A stretch of DNA of 64,000 nt, taken from Anastatus disparis (taxonomy: Eukaryota; Arthropoda; Insecta; Hymenoptera; Eupelmidae). Shown here one piece after another: positions 1-12,017 of this stretch. The stretch covers positions 5,456,001 to 5,520,000 of the forward strand of contig JAFFSR010000237.1 of NCBI GenBank assembly GCA_017163975.1, given 5' to 3'. A program made the translations under genes and the position numbers. Numbering within the stretch: position 1 is the first letter of the stretch; each line of letters begins with the position of its first letter. The notes beneath the pieces were generated by a model that saw nothing but the letters and a program-made list of their open reading frames with translations, was not told the origin of the DNA and made no database searches.

Positions 1-3000
1 ACTGTGAAAATGCTATTTCTAGTACTATAATACAAGATTTAAATGATGATTGCTTAATAGTTATTTTTTCTATGCTGCCATTCATCGATCAAATTAAAAT
101 ACAAAGAGGTATGTAATTTTCTAGGAGAAACTGAAATATAATTTTATACAATAATTCATGTTATACAAATCTTTTTACAGTGTGCAAACGTTGGAGGTTG
201 TTAAGTCGGGTAGCTTTAAATAAATTACAAAGGTTTGAAGTATACAACAAAAAATTTTGGGGGATTGGTGAAGAGAGTAAAGTAAAAATAAATCGAGATA
301 TTTTTAACTATATTTTAAAATTATATGGACGTAAAATTATTCATATCGATTTAACCTATGAATACGGAGAAATGGAAGCATATGACCGACCATATGATGA
401 AAATATAAATATAGTTCCTGGAAAAAAACTTTTTAAATCAATTCTTGATTTCTGTCCAAATATTACATCATTGAATGTTGGTCAAGGATGTCAAAAAGAA
501 TCATTGCAATACATCGCAGAAAATTTCCGTAATCTTATTTGTTTTACGCATATGATAAAAAGCTTGGATGATGATCATAATTCTGAACTTAAAGCATTAT
601 TTTCTAACAACAGAAATTTAAGAAGTCTAAAACTTTACTATACAAAGTTTCCATTTCCGTGTTTCTCATACTTAAATTCTGAATCAATTGAGGAAATTCA
701 TTTGCTTACACGTTGTTCTGATTTTCTAAGATTAGCATGTAGGGTGAGTAATTATTATATTATAAATTTCATAACATCAATTTATTTTTAAATTAATATT
801 CGATTCGTTTACTGCACACACACACACACATATATATACAAAATCATATGTATGTATATATGTGTGTATCAATGATAAATAAAAATTCAAAAAAGATTTG
901 AAGTCATTTTCCATTTTTTTTTCAAGAATAATATATTTGGAATCACATCACGAGCAAGTTACGAAGCCGCATCGAGTACGATGTGACCTATTTACTTTAA
1001 GTTTTAAATTTACTTTAAATTATAATCATAATCAATTATTTTCAAAAAGTAGTTTTCTTTCAGATATAGCGATAAATTCAATAAACGTATTACATTATAT
1101 TTCGATTTTTCATTGATGATAAATTTATTATTTAAATAAATATTAAACAATATGGTTTGTAATATTATAAAATATATGCATCAATTTACAAAAGCCTTAA
1201 CCTTTTCTGTAAAGTTTTTTCAGCAACTTGTAAACAGATAATTTTTTATTAAATTAAAACAAACATAATTCTTTACTCATCTACAAATTTTTCGTTTTTT
1301 ATCTTGTAAACAACCCTTAATTCTTTTTAGAAGTACATTGAAAGACGCCTTTAAAATTTTCCTATTCAAGCATTATTATTTTTTTTTTAATTATAGTTTT
1401 ATATGAATATTTATAGAAAGGGCTAAATTCTTAAAATCTTAATAAAATACAAAAAAAAACCTATAGGATTACTTTTTTTACTTTAAGAATAAAAAATTTG
1501 AGTTTAAATAGAAACATGCATAATTTTGAACAATTCACCAGAAGAGTGTCAGAGTTTTGGATCACGAACTTCCGACAAATTTTAGCGGACCATTCTGGAT
1601 GCATAAGCGAAAAAAAGTAAAAATTTTAAAATCCAATGCTCAAAATTTTCTTAGACATTGCCAATCAAAGAAAGATACTGAAAAAGCTACTAAATTTTCA
1701 AACGCTTATATTTCTTCAGTATTGATAACGAGGAGCTAAAAACTTTTTTTTAAATGACCCTGGTAGAAAATTGTCTAGTTTTATCGAGGCCTCGATTATT
1801 TAACATACAAAACTAGACAGATCTAGACAGATCTAGAGTAAATTTCTACCAGGGGAGCTTCAATTTTTTCAAAATAACTCTTGTAGTATATAAAAAAATT
1901 TTGGTTTTTATTATAAATAAATGATATAAAAAAGAAATTTAGTTTTAATTTTGATTACGCTTTTACTGAAGAAAAAAATAATGTTTTGATATATTATAAA
2001 TGCTAATTCAAAAGGATTTGAGTTTAATTCTTTCATTTAAAAAAGGTTTTAAACTTCTGGCTATGAAGGACTATAAGCGTTTGAAAATCTAGTAACTTTT
2101 TCGGTGTCTTTCTTTCATTAGCTATAATTTGAACAAAATCAGTGACCCAAAACTCTGATATTCTTCTGGTAAGTAATAAGTATTAAAAGTCAAACATTTG
2201 TTTTCAAATAAAAATTGTATTTAACAAAACTATTTAAAGCCATACATAACTTTAAACTCAAATTTTTCATTTAAAGCCGTTATTTTTTAAAAATAATTTA
2301 ATACTTTTGAAATAATTTTTAAAAAAGCCTTCAAATGTAGCTTTATAAAAAATTCAGATTTTGGATACGAAAAAAAATTTTGTGAACGAATAAAGTTGCG
2401 TGTTTTAATGCAAAAAAAATAATAGCTATTGATAAATTTTTAAAATAATATACAATAGGTTAAAATTTTTTAATAATTTGTAGTATTTTTAATTAATATT
2501 TTAATCTTTTAGGTCTTTAGGCATTTTCAAAAAATACATACTTTAACTATTGAACATCCTTTCGATAGATGTAGTGATATGGTAGAAATGTTAAGGACAA
2601 TCGCCTCACATTTACAGAATTTGAAAAAATTATATCTTCATTTTTATCCTGTTTGCAGTAGTAGCAATATGGATAGAAATGTATTATTTAACGGATATAA
2701 TTGCATGATCACATTAACAGAACTTGAAGAACTACACATTGAAGATGAGTCTTTAGTGAATGATGACTTTATGGAGACAGTTTGTAACAATTGTAAAAAA
2801 TTAAAAACATTAAAAATCGATCGTAAGAATAACTTTTTATATAACCCTATTTGAAATTTCAAAATTATCGATAGAATATATATAAATTTATAATTGTTTT
2901 TTTTTAGTATCTTGTATAATTACTGATGAAGGTATGTCCAAGATTAAACTTTTACCAAATCTCCAGAACTTGTACGTAAAACGAACTGAAGTCACTGGCT

Positions 3001-3410
3001 CCTTTCTAATGTCTGAAGTACCTAAATTAAAAAATTTGGTATTCGATGACTGTGGATCATTACAAGATGAAGGAATTATTATTTTATTGTTAAGTTCGCA
3101 GCACATTGAAAATCTAGAAATAACTTCTTGTCGATGTATAAATGGTACAGATTTAATAGACACAATTATTAAAAATATTAAGGATCGTAAATTTAAAAAT
3201 CTTAAGATAAAAATAAATGCTGCAGTAAATGTATGTTATTGGATAGATATAGAAATTTTAGAGATATCTTGTGAATATTACACCCGTGCAACTGAAAAAC
3301 TTTGTACGGAATGTAGCAGAAGGAGGAATTGCGACTCAAAATTACTAAACGAACAGCCTTGTAGGTATTGCCTGAATACCACATTTATACATCAAATATC
3401 AAATAAATGA
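1..3410 (+). CDS. F-box/LRR protein, copy 1 (5' partial, about 493 residues visible)
   Basis: Four exons: <1-108, 181-743, 2513-2822 and 2908-3410 (stop). By alignment with the copy at 29304, the window begins four bases after the missing ATG. Exon 1 and the start of exon 2 encode an F-box (IQDLNDD...ML...Q-R-V-C-K-R-W), the Skp1-binding module of SCF ubiquitin ligases. The rest reads as irregular LRRs, with cysteine-type repeats (ITDEGMSKI...LPNLQNLY, LVFDDCGSLQDEGI) in exon 4. The tail has CxxC-x15-CxxC (LCTEC...PCRYC), a possible zinc site. All splice sites are GT-AG and phases agree with every other copy. Intron 2 (744-2512) holds a decayed foldback element. No signal peptide is seen, so a cytosolic or nuclear ligase adaptor is inferred; the substrate is unknown. 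Confidence 0.85.
1538..2169. mobile_element. Decayed palindromic foldback element in intron 2 of copy 1
   Basis: The ends CCAGAAGAGTGTCAGAGTTT and the reverse complement of AACTCTGATATTCTTCTGG are inverted, and matching arms run inward for about 200 bases. It sits at the same intron position as the better-preserved element 10093-10747 in copy 2, with the same flanks (TTTTGAACAA on the left, AAGTAATAA on the right). The insertion therefore predates the duplication that produced copies 1 and 2. Its centre is interrupted by a smaller inverted-repeat element at 1758-1854. Confidence 0.65.
1758..1854. mobile_element. 97-bp inverted-repeat element nested in the foldback
   Basis: The termini CCCTGGTAGAAA and TTTCTACCAGGG are perfect inverted repeats. 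Both arms continue with CTAGAC-like sequence, and a short AGATCTAGAC direct repeat lies near the right end. The related foldback at 10093 lacks this insert. It is too short to encode anything. No clear TSD is visible, so the superfamily is undetermined. Confidence 0.55.
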
Positions 3411-4339
3411 AGAAAAATTAAAGACCCAAATTTATTTATTAATTTACCGATTTTTTGAGAGACATAATATTTGCAATATTTAATAAATCCACCCACAGTT
3501 TATTTTTCCGTACGTGTACATCAAATAGCAGCGTTGTATATTCTACCCATAAGAAAATTATATATTAGATTTCGCGTCTTGATTACTTTGCTTTTACATA
3601 ACATCATACGTGCTTTTAAAGTTGATCAGAGATTCAAATGAAAAGCAGAGAATTCAGGATTTATTTTCAATCCCAGGTATTATTTTCTATCTATAGTACA
3701 AAATATAATTGATTGATGTTTAAATCCCTTGAAAATTTGAAAAAGGCGTGCATACAGTTTACATCATAGTTAATCAACAATTATACGAAACTCAACACAT
3801 GATTCGAAATTTTCTTATGTTTAAAAAAGTATACTAATCATGAGAAATTTTTTAGTAGAGTTTTACTTTTTTATCGATAATAAATTTCTGAAAAGCAATA
3901 AATTAAAATTTGAAAACAATGCTCATTGTAAATGATTATAATATTAAGTAAAAATGATTATATTAATAAAAATCGAAATAATCGATTTGTACCAACTATG
4001 AAACAGAATATAATATACCTGGCCCCGGTGTTTCACACGTTATGTCCCTATTATGAAACGCATCATTTAATTAATTAATTTTAATATTTTTTTTTGTTTA
4101 TTTTAATCAATTAAGTAAAACGTTTCCATCAGAAGTACAAGTTTGAACAAATATCATACAGAGGATTTACATATACGGTAAAGATATTATAGATAGGTAA
4201 TAATAAAATTCATAAAATAAATTAAAATTTCATAGTTTTATCAAATTATTAATCTAATTCTCGTTAATAAATTTAATTGAATATCGAAGCCTAAGACGAG
4301 AAAGTCATCAAATAAAGAAAGCAATAAGAATGAATATAA

Positions 4340-4435
4340 AATGAAAGGTACGAATGTGCGCTACAGCTGATACATTTATATTGAATCGATTCGTATACGT
4401 TTTTATATATATTCTTAAAAACAAGCAGTATGGTT
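4340..4435 (+). promoter_or_regulatory. Degenerate copy of the conserved leader block upstream of copy 2
   Basis: The segment (ATGAAAGGTACGAATGTGCG..., then CAGCTGATAC, then an AATCG...GTATACG tract) aligns with the blocks at 33571, 41919 and 54872. The sequence after it, near 4470-4560, also matches the sequence following those blocks. The donor-like GTAAG of the other copies is GTATGG here, and the small ORF is cut to nine codons. It is probably the leader or promoter of copy 2 in decayed form. Confidence 0.4.
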
Positions 4436-4643
4436 AAAAAAAATTGTTTTTATTATTTTTTTTATATTTTCTTGCATTGAAGAAACATTTTGTTTCTGAA
4501 AATATTCTATGTAGTATAGGACAGTGCTGTGCATTTAGTTTAACAGATTCAAAGTTTCAATCAACTTATAAATTACACGGAATAAGTTATTTCACGCCAG
4601 CTGTCCAATCTTGAACAAATTGATTGGCTGCCGCTCTTTGGAA

Positions 4644-4778
4644 CTAGACAACTGCTGCCCCGCGCTTGGTGCAAACTTGCCCTAATTTCGGTTATGTTCG
4701 GCAATGGTCGTGGAGCGAAAGCAACCGAACATAACCGAGCTCGTATGCAATCCAGATAACTGAACAGCAGCTGTCTAG
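4644..4778. repeat. GC-richer nested inverted repeat
   Basis: Outer arms CTAGACAACTGCTG (4644-4657) and CAGCAGCTGTCTAG (4765-4778) pair with one mismatch. An inner perfect 13-base pair of arms, CGGTTATGTTCGG (4689-4701) and CCGAACATAACCG (4725-4737), lies inside. Its composition is clearly richer in GC than the flanks. It probably marks a small inserted element; a transcribed hairpin is the alternative. Confidence 0.55.
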
Positions 4779-5609
4779 CATTTTAGGGAGTTGCTCACCT
4801 AAATTTTTGGAGCGCTGCATGCAGTCCGCTTTGATAGTGTCTGTAGAACATTTTTTCTCTCCATATGTATATTGTGTTTTAAAATGCTCTGTTTATTTAT
4901 TTAATTGTGAGAAATTGATAAAACTATAAAATTAAAAAAAAATATTGCGAAAAATAACTATAAACATTTTAAATATAAGTAAAAAGATACTAGCCTCCTT
5001 TATAATAAAAAAATAAAAAAATAATTTCCAAAGTTTAGCTAGTGTAATAATATAAAATAAATTATAAACACAATTACATATGAAATTATAATTAAACATA
5101 AATTTCGACAGCATTAAAGAAAGAAAAAACTACTAAAAATCAATAACATTAAAACAGTTTTAATAGAATGCATATCCATCCTGAAATGTTTTCATGAGTC
5201 GAATTTTTCCATTGTATTCAAGCCCACGCCCTAACCTGTAACTCCTGTGTGAATCTCAGTTCATGAGTGAATATTAGCTCTCTAATATATATTAATTTTA
5301 ATTTTAATCAATAGCGTTCACAGAATGTACGTTGCTGAGTCCTCCTATTAATACTAATGACAACACGTGCGTGTATATATAGTTGCAATTTTAAAGAATT
5401 CAATACAAAAGAACTTTTGTTCAAATTTAGTTAAAGAAGAAAAAGTATGTAAAAAAATCTTCGATTATTAGTTTTAGAAGCTATTAAATTATCCTATTCA
5501 TGACGCAGCTACTAAATTAAAAATAAAACATTTTCAAATGAAAAATTACAAACTTTTCAATCGTTACAGTTTTAAAACATTGTGCCCAAACCCAATTTAA
5601 TTTTAAAAA

Positions 5610-5889
5610 AAATCTAATTAAGGAGATGTAAAATGGACACTACACCTGAACTCATAAGTATTATCTATCTTTCCACTTCGTTGAAAAATTTTTAGTAACG
5701 AAATACACTAGTTTGTAGTTTGTACCATGAAGGTTATTCAGGTCAATTTTTAAATAAATTTATTTATCAGTTATTGAGAATTTTGGGTTCCAATATTTTT
5801 TATTGAAATTTTTCGATCGATGGAAAGCCAGTTAATATTTCTAAATACAGGTGTAGTGTCTATTTTACATCTTCTTAAGCTAATTAATT
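5610..5889. mobile_element. MITE-like element with about 40-bp terminal inverted repeats
   Basis: The left end at 5610-5648 (GAGATGTAAAATGGACACTA...) is mirrored at 5848-5889 (TAGTGTCTATTTTACATCTTC...) over about 40 bases with few mismatches. About 200 bases between them have no coding potential. No certain TSD is visible in the AT-rich flanks. Confidence 0.6.
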
Positions 5890-6548
5890 ATTAACTTTTT
5901 TAAATTTATTAAAAAATAACTAAAATATTGAAAGTACTTATCTTGCGCATAAAAAAATAAATTATCGTAATTTACGTATATATAAACACGTGACCAGAAA
6001 TAGTGTTAATAAGTGATCAGAAACTAATTTTTTAATTATATATAAACTTAATTGTTTAGTTAAAGTTTATCATGACAATGATTATAAGTATTGAAAGGCA
6101 GCTGTATTAAAACTTTAAACGAATTTTCTTTTGCATCAGTCATTATCTCCAAAAATTACTATTGCTTATGATATCATGGATAATTGTACCCAATTTTTTG
6201 AAAGGTAAACGAAAATTTTTTACTAATAATAATTCTCTCAAAAGAATCCCCTCAAACACCAAAGCTAGTCTTATGTATTTTTGCCTCCTGGATCCAAATT
6301 TAGAGGGTATTTTGTTAAAAAATGAAGAGAAATAGAGTTGTGAACAATTTATTGTCAAATTTTTGAAAATTACCATTTTAAACCATATAAAAATTATTTT
6401 TGATATTTTTAATGCATATTTTACATTAGATAGATATACATTCAAAAGACTCAATATAAATAAACAAGTTCGCAATTAATTTCAATAATATGTCATACCC
6501 ATGCGGAAACAAATATAGCTACATCGTGCGCGATAGATGCGCGGCCGA

Positions 6549-6833
6549 GCGGCGGTAGCGCAGGGGCTAAGGCTCTTGGCTCGCGCTCTAGTGGACCGGG
6601 GTTCGATTCCCCGGGAAAATTTCGGAAAAATTTTTTCGAATTTTTCTGCGGGGAGTAGAACCCGGAGACCACGAAAAACTTATTTACAAAGTCCCATTGG
6701 GCAAAAATTGTGTTGTTAAAAAAGTCCCACTGGGCACAACTGAATATAAAAATATGAAAGATTTACCTGGTAATGGCCGAATGACCAAAAGCCAAAGTGC
6801 TTGTCATGGCCAATGAAAAATAATAAAGAAAGA
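6549..6833 (+). mobile_element. tRNA-derived SINE with 14-bp target-site duplication
   Basis: The head has RNA polymerase III promoter elements: an A-box-like TAGCGCAGGGG at about 6555 and a B box GGTTCGATTCC at about 6600. The body carries a near-repeated unit, GTCCCATTGGGC / GTCCCACTGGGC, and the 3' end is A-rich (GAAAAATAATAAAGAAA). The flanks are a perfect TSD, AGATGCGCGGCCGA, at 6535-6548 and 6834-6847, the signature of LINE-driven retroposition. The tRNA-like part is not a functional tRNA gene. Confidence 0.8.
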
Positions 6834-8127
6834 AGATGCGCGGCCGATAAAACAGGTCGCTCCTGGTTGCACAAAAAAATGACAAAATTTTGATTGTTAT
6901 TGAATTTATTTATTTTTTTAAATAGGATTGAATTCTTTAAACGTGAAATATGCATTAAAAATATCAGGAATATTTTTTATTTAGTTTAAAATAGTAATTT
7001 TCAAAAATTTAACAATATATTATTTATAACTCTTCTTCTCCCCATTTTTTAGCAAAACCCCCTCGAAATTTGGTTTCAGGAAGCATAAATATATAATAAT
7101 AGCTTTAATGTTTGAGGGGACATAAAAGTGGCCACAGGATATGTAGTGGGTCCCTTGACTAGAAACAGAAAGGAAAGAAAATTTCTATTATAATGATTTG
7201 ATCAAGGCAACTATACATAAGATTTAAAGTAGTTTTTTACGGGCTTTGAAGCCAGTGTAATGCATATTGAAGAGCTTTACGAATTTGTTATCCAATATAT
7301 ATATATATATATATTATAATTATTAAATATATTTATAAATTTTGAATTTATTTTAATTAATTTCTATGTCAAAATATTTCGTCGGCATATTCATTATAAT
7401 TTATGTTAAGCTCTATTTACCTTGTAATCTTAATTTTGTATAACATGAAAATAAACGATTTATCAATTTGATTCAGTTATATTATTAGATTACGATTTGG
7501 AAAATAAGATGTTTATTATTAAATGTCAATCGAAATTTGAATACAGTGTGCTTATATATGCTGATGGGCCATATTTTAATCGCGCTTTGAAAATGACAAA
7601 AAAAACGTATTTCTATTCATTCTGTATTAAATATCTCTTTTAAATGTTTAAATACTCATTTCTCGTTTATTTTTTTTTATTTTTTGTTATTAGAAATAAT
7701 GAAAATTTTACTTCTACATCCTATTTTTTTAAATTTACCCGCAGTTTCAAGACGAGGCAATTTGGACAGTGCAGAAATTTTGAACTTAAATATTTATTTA
7801 AATTATAGTATATCTATTTTGAAGGCATAATTTTTTAAATTATACTATTACTTTTTCAAATATGCTTCCTTCTATAGTTATTTTTAAAGACTTAAGATAA
7901 TCGTTCGCTAAAATCATGCATTAATTAATTAACCAACCATCAGTTAATAATTGCGATTTTTATGTTTAGTTAATTTAATTTTTTCGTTCTGATTTGATTC
8001 TGAATGAAATATTCTTTCAATATAGATTTTTTCTATATTTATATTTTTATCAAGCTATAGTATTCATATTTGAGAGTTTTTGGTACCAAATTGCTATAGA
8101 TAGAGATTTTTCCCTTACTAATACATA

Positions 8128-8540
8128 GGGTGTTCCAAATGTATGGACAGACCTGATTATTTTGAGAAATAAGGGTGCTTTGAGGGTATTTTGAGAAAAA
8201 AACTGTAGATGCAAAAGTTTTGGGAACCAAATAATGGATCTGATGGTGACCTTGTGATTAACCTTGAGCTTGATCTTCAAAATAATTTGAAGATCAAGTT
8301 CAAACGCAGGTTTCGAACGTAAAATTTCTCGCTTTTCCAGAACACGGTGTCAAAAATAAGGTTTTCATTTAAAAAAATCACTTTGTCCTTCAAATGACTT
8401 TGAAGGTGAGGCTTAAGATCAAGCATAAGGTCACCGCCAGATGCACTAGCTAATTGCCAAAAATTGTTGAAATTTGAAATTTCTTTCTAGCAGCTTTATT
8501 GTCCGATATATTCAGGTGTGTACATACTTTTGTAGTGATA
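8128..8540. mobile_element. Diverged insertion with degenerate terminal repeats
   Basis: Compared with the equivalent upstream sequence of other copies (about 14880 and 23080), extra sequence starts at GGGTGTTCCAAATGTATGG and ends near GTGTGTACATACTTTTG. These ends are imperfect inverted repeats (CAAATGTATGGACAGACCTGA-like against its mirror). The interior has repeated GACCTTG / CAAGGTCA-like words and no open frame of note. It is probably an old DNA-transposon remnant just upstream of copy 2. Confidence 0.45.
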
Positions 8541-8636
8541 GAATACAGTCTATCATTCTTTTAATTTTAAAATTAATTCAGCAAGTTTTTCTTTTATTCG
8601 TTTTATAAATATCAAATAAATTTATTTTGTCTTTAG

Positions 8637-8667
8637 ATTCATCAGTACGTTATTGAAAGCTGTTAAA
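8637..8667 (+). promoter_or_regulatory. Conserved acceptor-like site and 5' leader of exon 1
   Basis: The tract TTTATTTTGTCTTTAG immediately before 8637 has the form of a 3' splice site (pyrimidine-rich, TAG). The same motif, TTTATTCTG(T/C)TTTAG or TTATTAG followed by ATTC(A/G)TCA, precedes exon 1 of every copy: 14977, 15607, 23170, 29272, 36168, 51225 and 61785. This suggests that exon 1 is spliced to an upstream leader exon. Confidence 0.5.
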
Positions 8668-11600
8668 GTGAGCTGTATAAATACTAGTTCTGTTACTACA
8701 ATACGAGATTTGAATGATGATTGCCTTATACATATTTTTTGTATGTTACCAATCATCGATCAAATAAAAATAAAAAGAGGTATGTAATTCTCTGAAAGGA
8801 AATGAAATATAATTTTACACAATAATTCATAAGTTATACAATTATTTTTACAGTGTGCAAACGTTGGAGGTTTTTAAGTCGGAAAGCTTTAAATGAATTA
8901 CAAAGGTTTGAAGTATACAACAAAAAATTTTGGGGAATCACTGAAGAGAGTAAAATAAGAATAAATTCTTATATTTTTAAAAATATTTTAAAATTATACG
9001 GGCGTAAAATTACTCATATTGATTTGACCTATGAAAATGGTGCTTTTGAAACGACTTACCGACCATATGATCAATATATAAACGTGATTCCTGATAAATA
9101 TGTTTTTGAATCAATTCTTGATTGGTGTCCATCCATTACATCATTGAATGTTGGTCAAGGATGTTGGAGAGGATCATTGCAATTTATCGCAGAAAATTTT
9201 CGTAATCTTATTTATTTGAAACTTATGATAAAAAAGTTAAGAGATTATGGTGATGATGATCTTTCACGACTATGTTCAAATAATAAACATTTAAAAAGTT
9301 TAACACTTCACTATGAAACCTTTCCATTTTCATGTTTTTCAAATCTGAATTCTGAATCAATTGAAGAAATTCATTTGATTAGTCGCCAATCTTGTTTTAT
9401 GGATCTTGTAAGTAGGCTGAAAATCATCATAATATAAATTTATATTTTAAATTAATATTTAATTCGTTCATTGCACATATATGTATGTATGGTAAATAAA
9501 AATTCAAAAAAGATTTTAAGTTATTTTTCAATATTTTTTTCAAGAATAGTATATTTTTAATTACATTAAATTTTTTTCAAAATTATCACTATCAATTCTT
9601 GTCAGAAGTATTTTTCTTACAGTAATAACCATAAAATAAGTGAACATTTTATTTCAATTCTTCATTGATTATAGATTCATTATTAAAATGTATATTAAAA
9701 AATACGGTTTCAACATTATATAATATACGGACTAACTCACTGAAGACCTTTTATGTAAAGTTTTTTCAACAACTTTTAAACAGGTACTATTTCATTGCAT
9801 TTAAACGCACATATTTCCAATTTTATTAAATTTCAAATTTTTCGTTTTAATTTAAAAACCCTTAATTTTTTATAAAGCTATATTGAAAGATGACCTAAAA
9901 ATTTTTTAAAAGTATTAATTGTTAACAAAAAATTATGGTTTTATATGAATATTCTATAAATTCTTAAAGTATTAATGAAATACACACATTGCTGTTAAAA
10001 TAATTTTGAAAAAATCTGTTGGATTACTTTTATTAAGTTAAAAATAAAAAATTTTAGCTTAAATAGAATCATTTACCATTTTGAACAACTAACTAGGAGA
10101 GTATCAGACCTCCGGATCACGGATTTTGCTTAAACGTTGGGATAAGTTTTCAGATGTCAAAATATGAAAGGAAACAAAATTTTAGACCCCAACGCTTAAT
10201 ATTTCCCTAGTTACAGGCAATTAAAGGAAATCACTAAAAAAGTTACTAGATTTTCAAACGCATATAGTTCCTTAGCATTGATAGCTAGCAGCTTGAAACT
10301 TTTTTTAAATGAAAGCTGAGCTCAAATTCTTTCGAAATAGTAGTTCGAAATATTATTTTTTCCCAAAGTTATAGCGTGATAAACATTGGACCTGATTTTT
10401 CTTTTTAAAACATTAATTAATAACAAAAGCTGAAAATGGGTCTAATGTTTATTACGCTATAACTTTGGGAAAAAATAATATTTTGACATGCTATAAGTAC
10501 TATTTCGAAAGGATTTGAGCTCAGCTTTCATTTAAAAAAAGTTTCAAGCTCCTAGCTATCAATGCTAAGGAACTATATGCGTTTGAAAATCTAGTAACTT
10601 TTTTAGTGATTTTCTTTAATTGCCTGTAACTAGGGAAATATTGAGCGTTGGGGTCTAAAATTTTGTTTCCTTTCATATTTTGACATCTGAAAACTTATCC
10701 CAAAGTTTGAGCGAAATCCGTGATCCGGAGGTCTGATACTCTCCTAGTAAGTAATAACCATTAAAAGTTTGAATTTTGTCTTCGAACAAAAATTGTTATC
10801 AGCAAAACTATTTTTAGCCCAACATTCCTCTCCTTTTTAGACGACTTTAAAAAAAGTCGTAGTTTCATATGAAATTCAGATTAGTTTTTTTGGATAAGAA
10901 ACGAAAAATTTGTGACCTAATAGAGTTGTGTTTTAATGCGAGAAAATAGTAGCTATTGAAAAATTGTCAAAATAATATTATGCGCAAAGTTAAAACTCTT
11001 GTAGATTTTCTCATTTGCATGCATATGTTCAAAAATATATTGTATTATGATAAAGATTAAAATAATTTGCAGCAGACCTAATTAATGTTTTAATCTTTCA
11101 GGTCTTTCAGAACTTTGAAAAGATACATACCGTAACTGTTGAACATCCTTTTGACAGTTATATACAAATTGTAAAGACGTTAAAAAGAATGAGCTTACAT
11201 TTACAAAATTTGAGGAAACTAAAGCTTAATTTTTATCTTGTTAATAGTACTGATAATAATGATAGTAGAACTGATAATATGGACAGAAATGTATTATTTG
11301 AGGGATATAATTTCATGATTACTTTGACAAAACTTGAAGAACTACACATTGTGAATAAATATTTAGTCAATAATGACTTTATGGAGATAGTTTGTAACAA
11401 TTGTAAAAAATTAAAAACATTGAAAATCGAGGGTAAGAACAATTTTTTATATTATTTTTTTGAAAATTACAAAAATATATAAAAATATAATTGTTATTAT
11501 TTTAGATTCTGATGAAATTACCGATGAAGGTATGTCAAAGATTGAACTTTTGCCAAATCTCCAAAACCTGTACATAAAAGGAACTGAAGTCACTGGTTCA

Positions 11601-12017
11601 TTTCTAATGTCTGAAGTGCCTAAATTAAAAAAATTAGTATTTGACGACTGTGGGTCATTACGAAACGAAGGAATTATCAATTTATTGCTAAATTCGCAGT
11701 GCATTTCAAACTTAGAAATAACTTTCTGTCCATGTATAAATGTAATTAATGGTACAAATATAATTGATGAAGTTGTTAAAAATATTGAAAGTTGTAGATT
11801 TAAATATGTTAAGATAAATATAAATGCGGCAGCAAATTCATACTTTTCGACAGATATAGAAACTTTAGAGATATCTGGTAAATATTATACTCGTATAAAT
11901 AAAAAATTTTGTATGGAATGCAACATAAGGAAACAAAATGATTGGAAACCAGAAAACGATCAGCCTTGTGGGAATTGTTTAAATACCACGTTTGTACATA
12001 AAATATCAAAGAAATGA
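8668..12017 (+). CDS. F-box/LRR protein, copy 2 (about 500 residues, start uncertain)
   Basis: Exons: about 8668-8779, 8854-9407, 11102-11432 and 11506-12017. It has an F-box across exons 1/2, LRRs in exons 2-4 (LNVGQGC, LKSLTLHY, LEELHI, LPNLQNLYI) and the tail FCMEC-x15-CGNC, a CxxC pair possibly binding zinc. Two oddities are visible. The usual ATG is GTG at 8668 and no in-frame ATG precedes the F-box in this exon, so translation must begin in an upstream spliced exon or not properly at all. The usual exon 2 donor (AGG|GTGAGT) is mutated to AGGCTGAAA, but a perfect GTAAGT lies nine bases upstream in the same phase and would remove only three residues. Intron 2 holds a 655-bp foldback. The body is fully open, which argues against an old pseudogene. 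Confidence 0.75.
10093..10747. mobile_element. Long palindromic foldback element (655 bp), TAA duplication
   Basis: The whole element is nearly a palindrome. It starts CTAGGAGAGTATCAGACC and ends in the reverse complement, with arms of about 300 bases and a short AT-rich centre (about 10400-10440). TAA flanks both sides (10090-10092 and 10748-10750). A close copy lies at 28504-29167 and a decayed one at 1538-2169. A three-base TNA duplication is compatible with PIF/Harbinger-type elements, but no transposase is present and this assignment is inference. Confidence 0.7.

Larger units (their letters stand above)
3411..8636. other. Intergenic region between copies 1 and 2
   Basis: No coding gene is supported; open frames here are short and AT-driven. 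The region holds a degenerate copy of the leader block (about 4340-4435), a GC-richer inverted repeat (4644-4778), a MITE-like element (5610-5889), a SINE (6549-6833) and a diverged insertion (about 8128-8540). Sequence near 7200-7320 recurs near 12660-12790, showing that intergenic DNA was duplicated with the genes. Confidence 0.6.

Noticed and set aside
2888..3163. Minus-strand open frames opposite exon 4 (also at about 11447, 17469, 25025, 30627, 45461 and 53015)
   Set aside because: They recur only because exon 4 is conserved on the + strand. The + strand has splice-phase consistency and LRR motifs, and the minus frames resemble no family.
6549..6620. Functional tRNA gene
   Set aside because: A- and B-box-like words are present, but no cloverleaf with a paired acceptor stem was found. 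The segment is the head of an element with a tail and target duplication.
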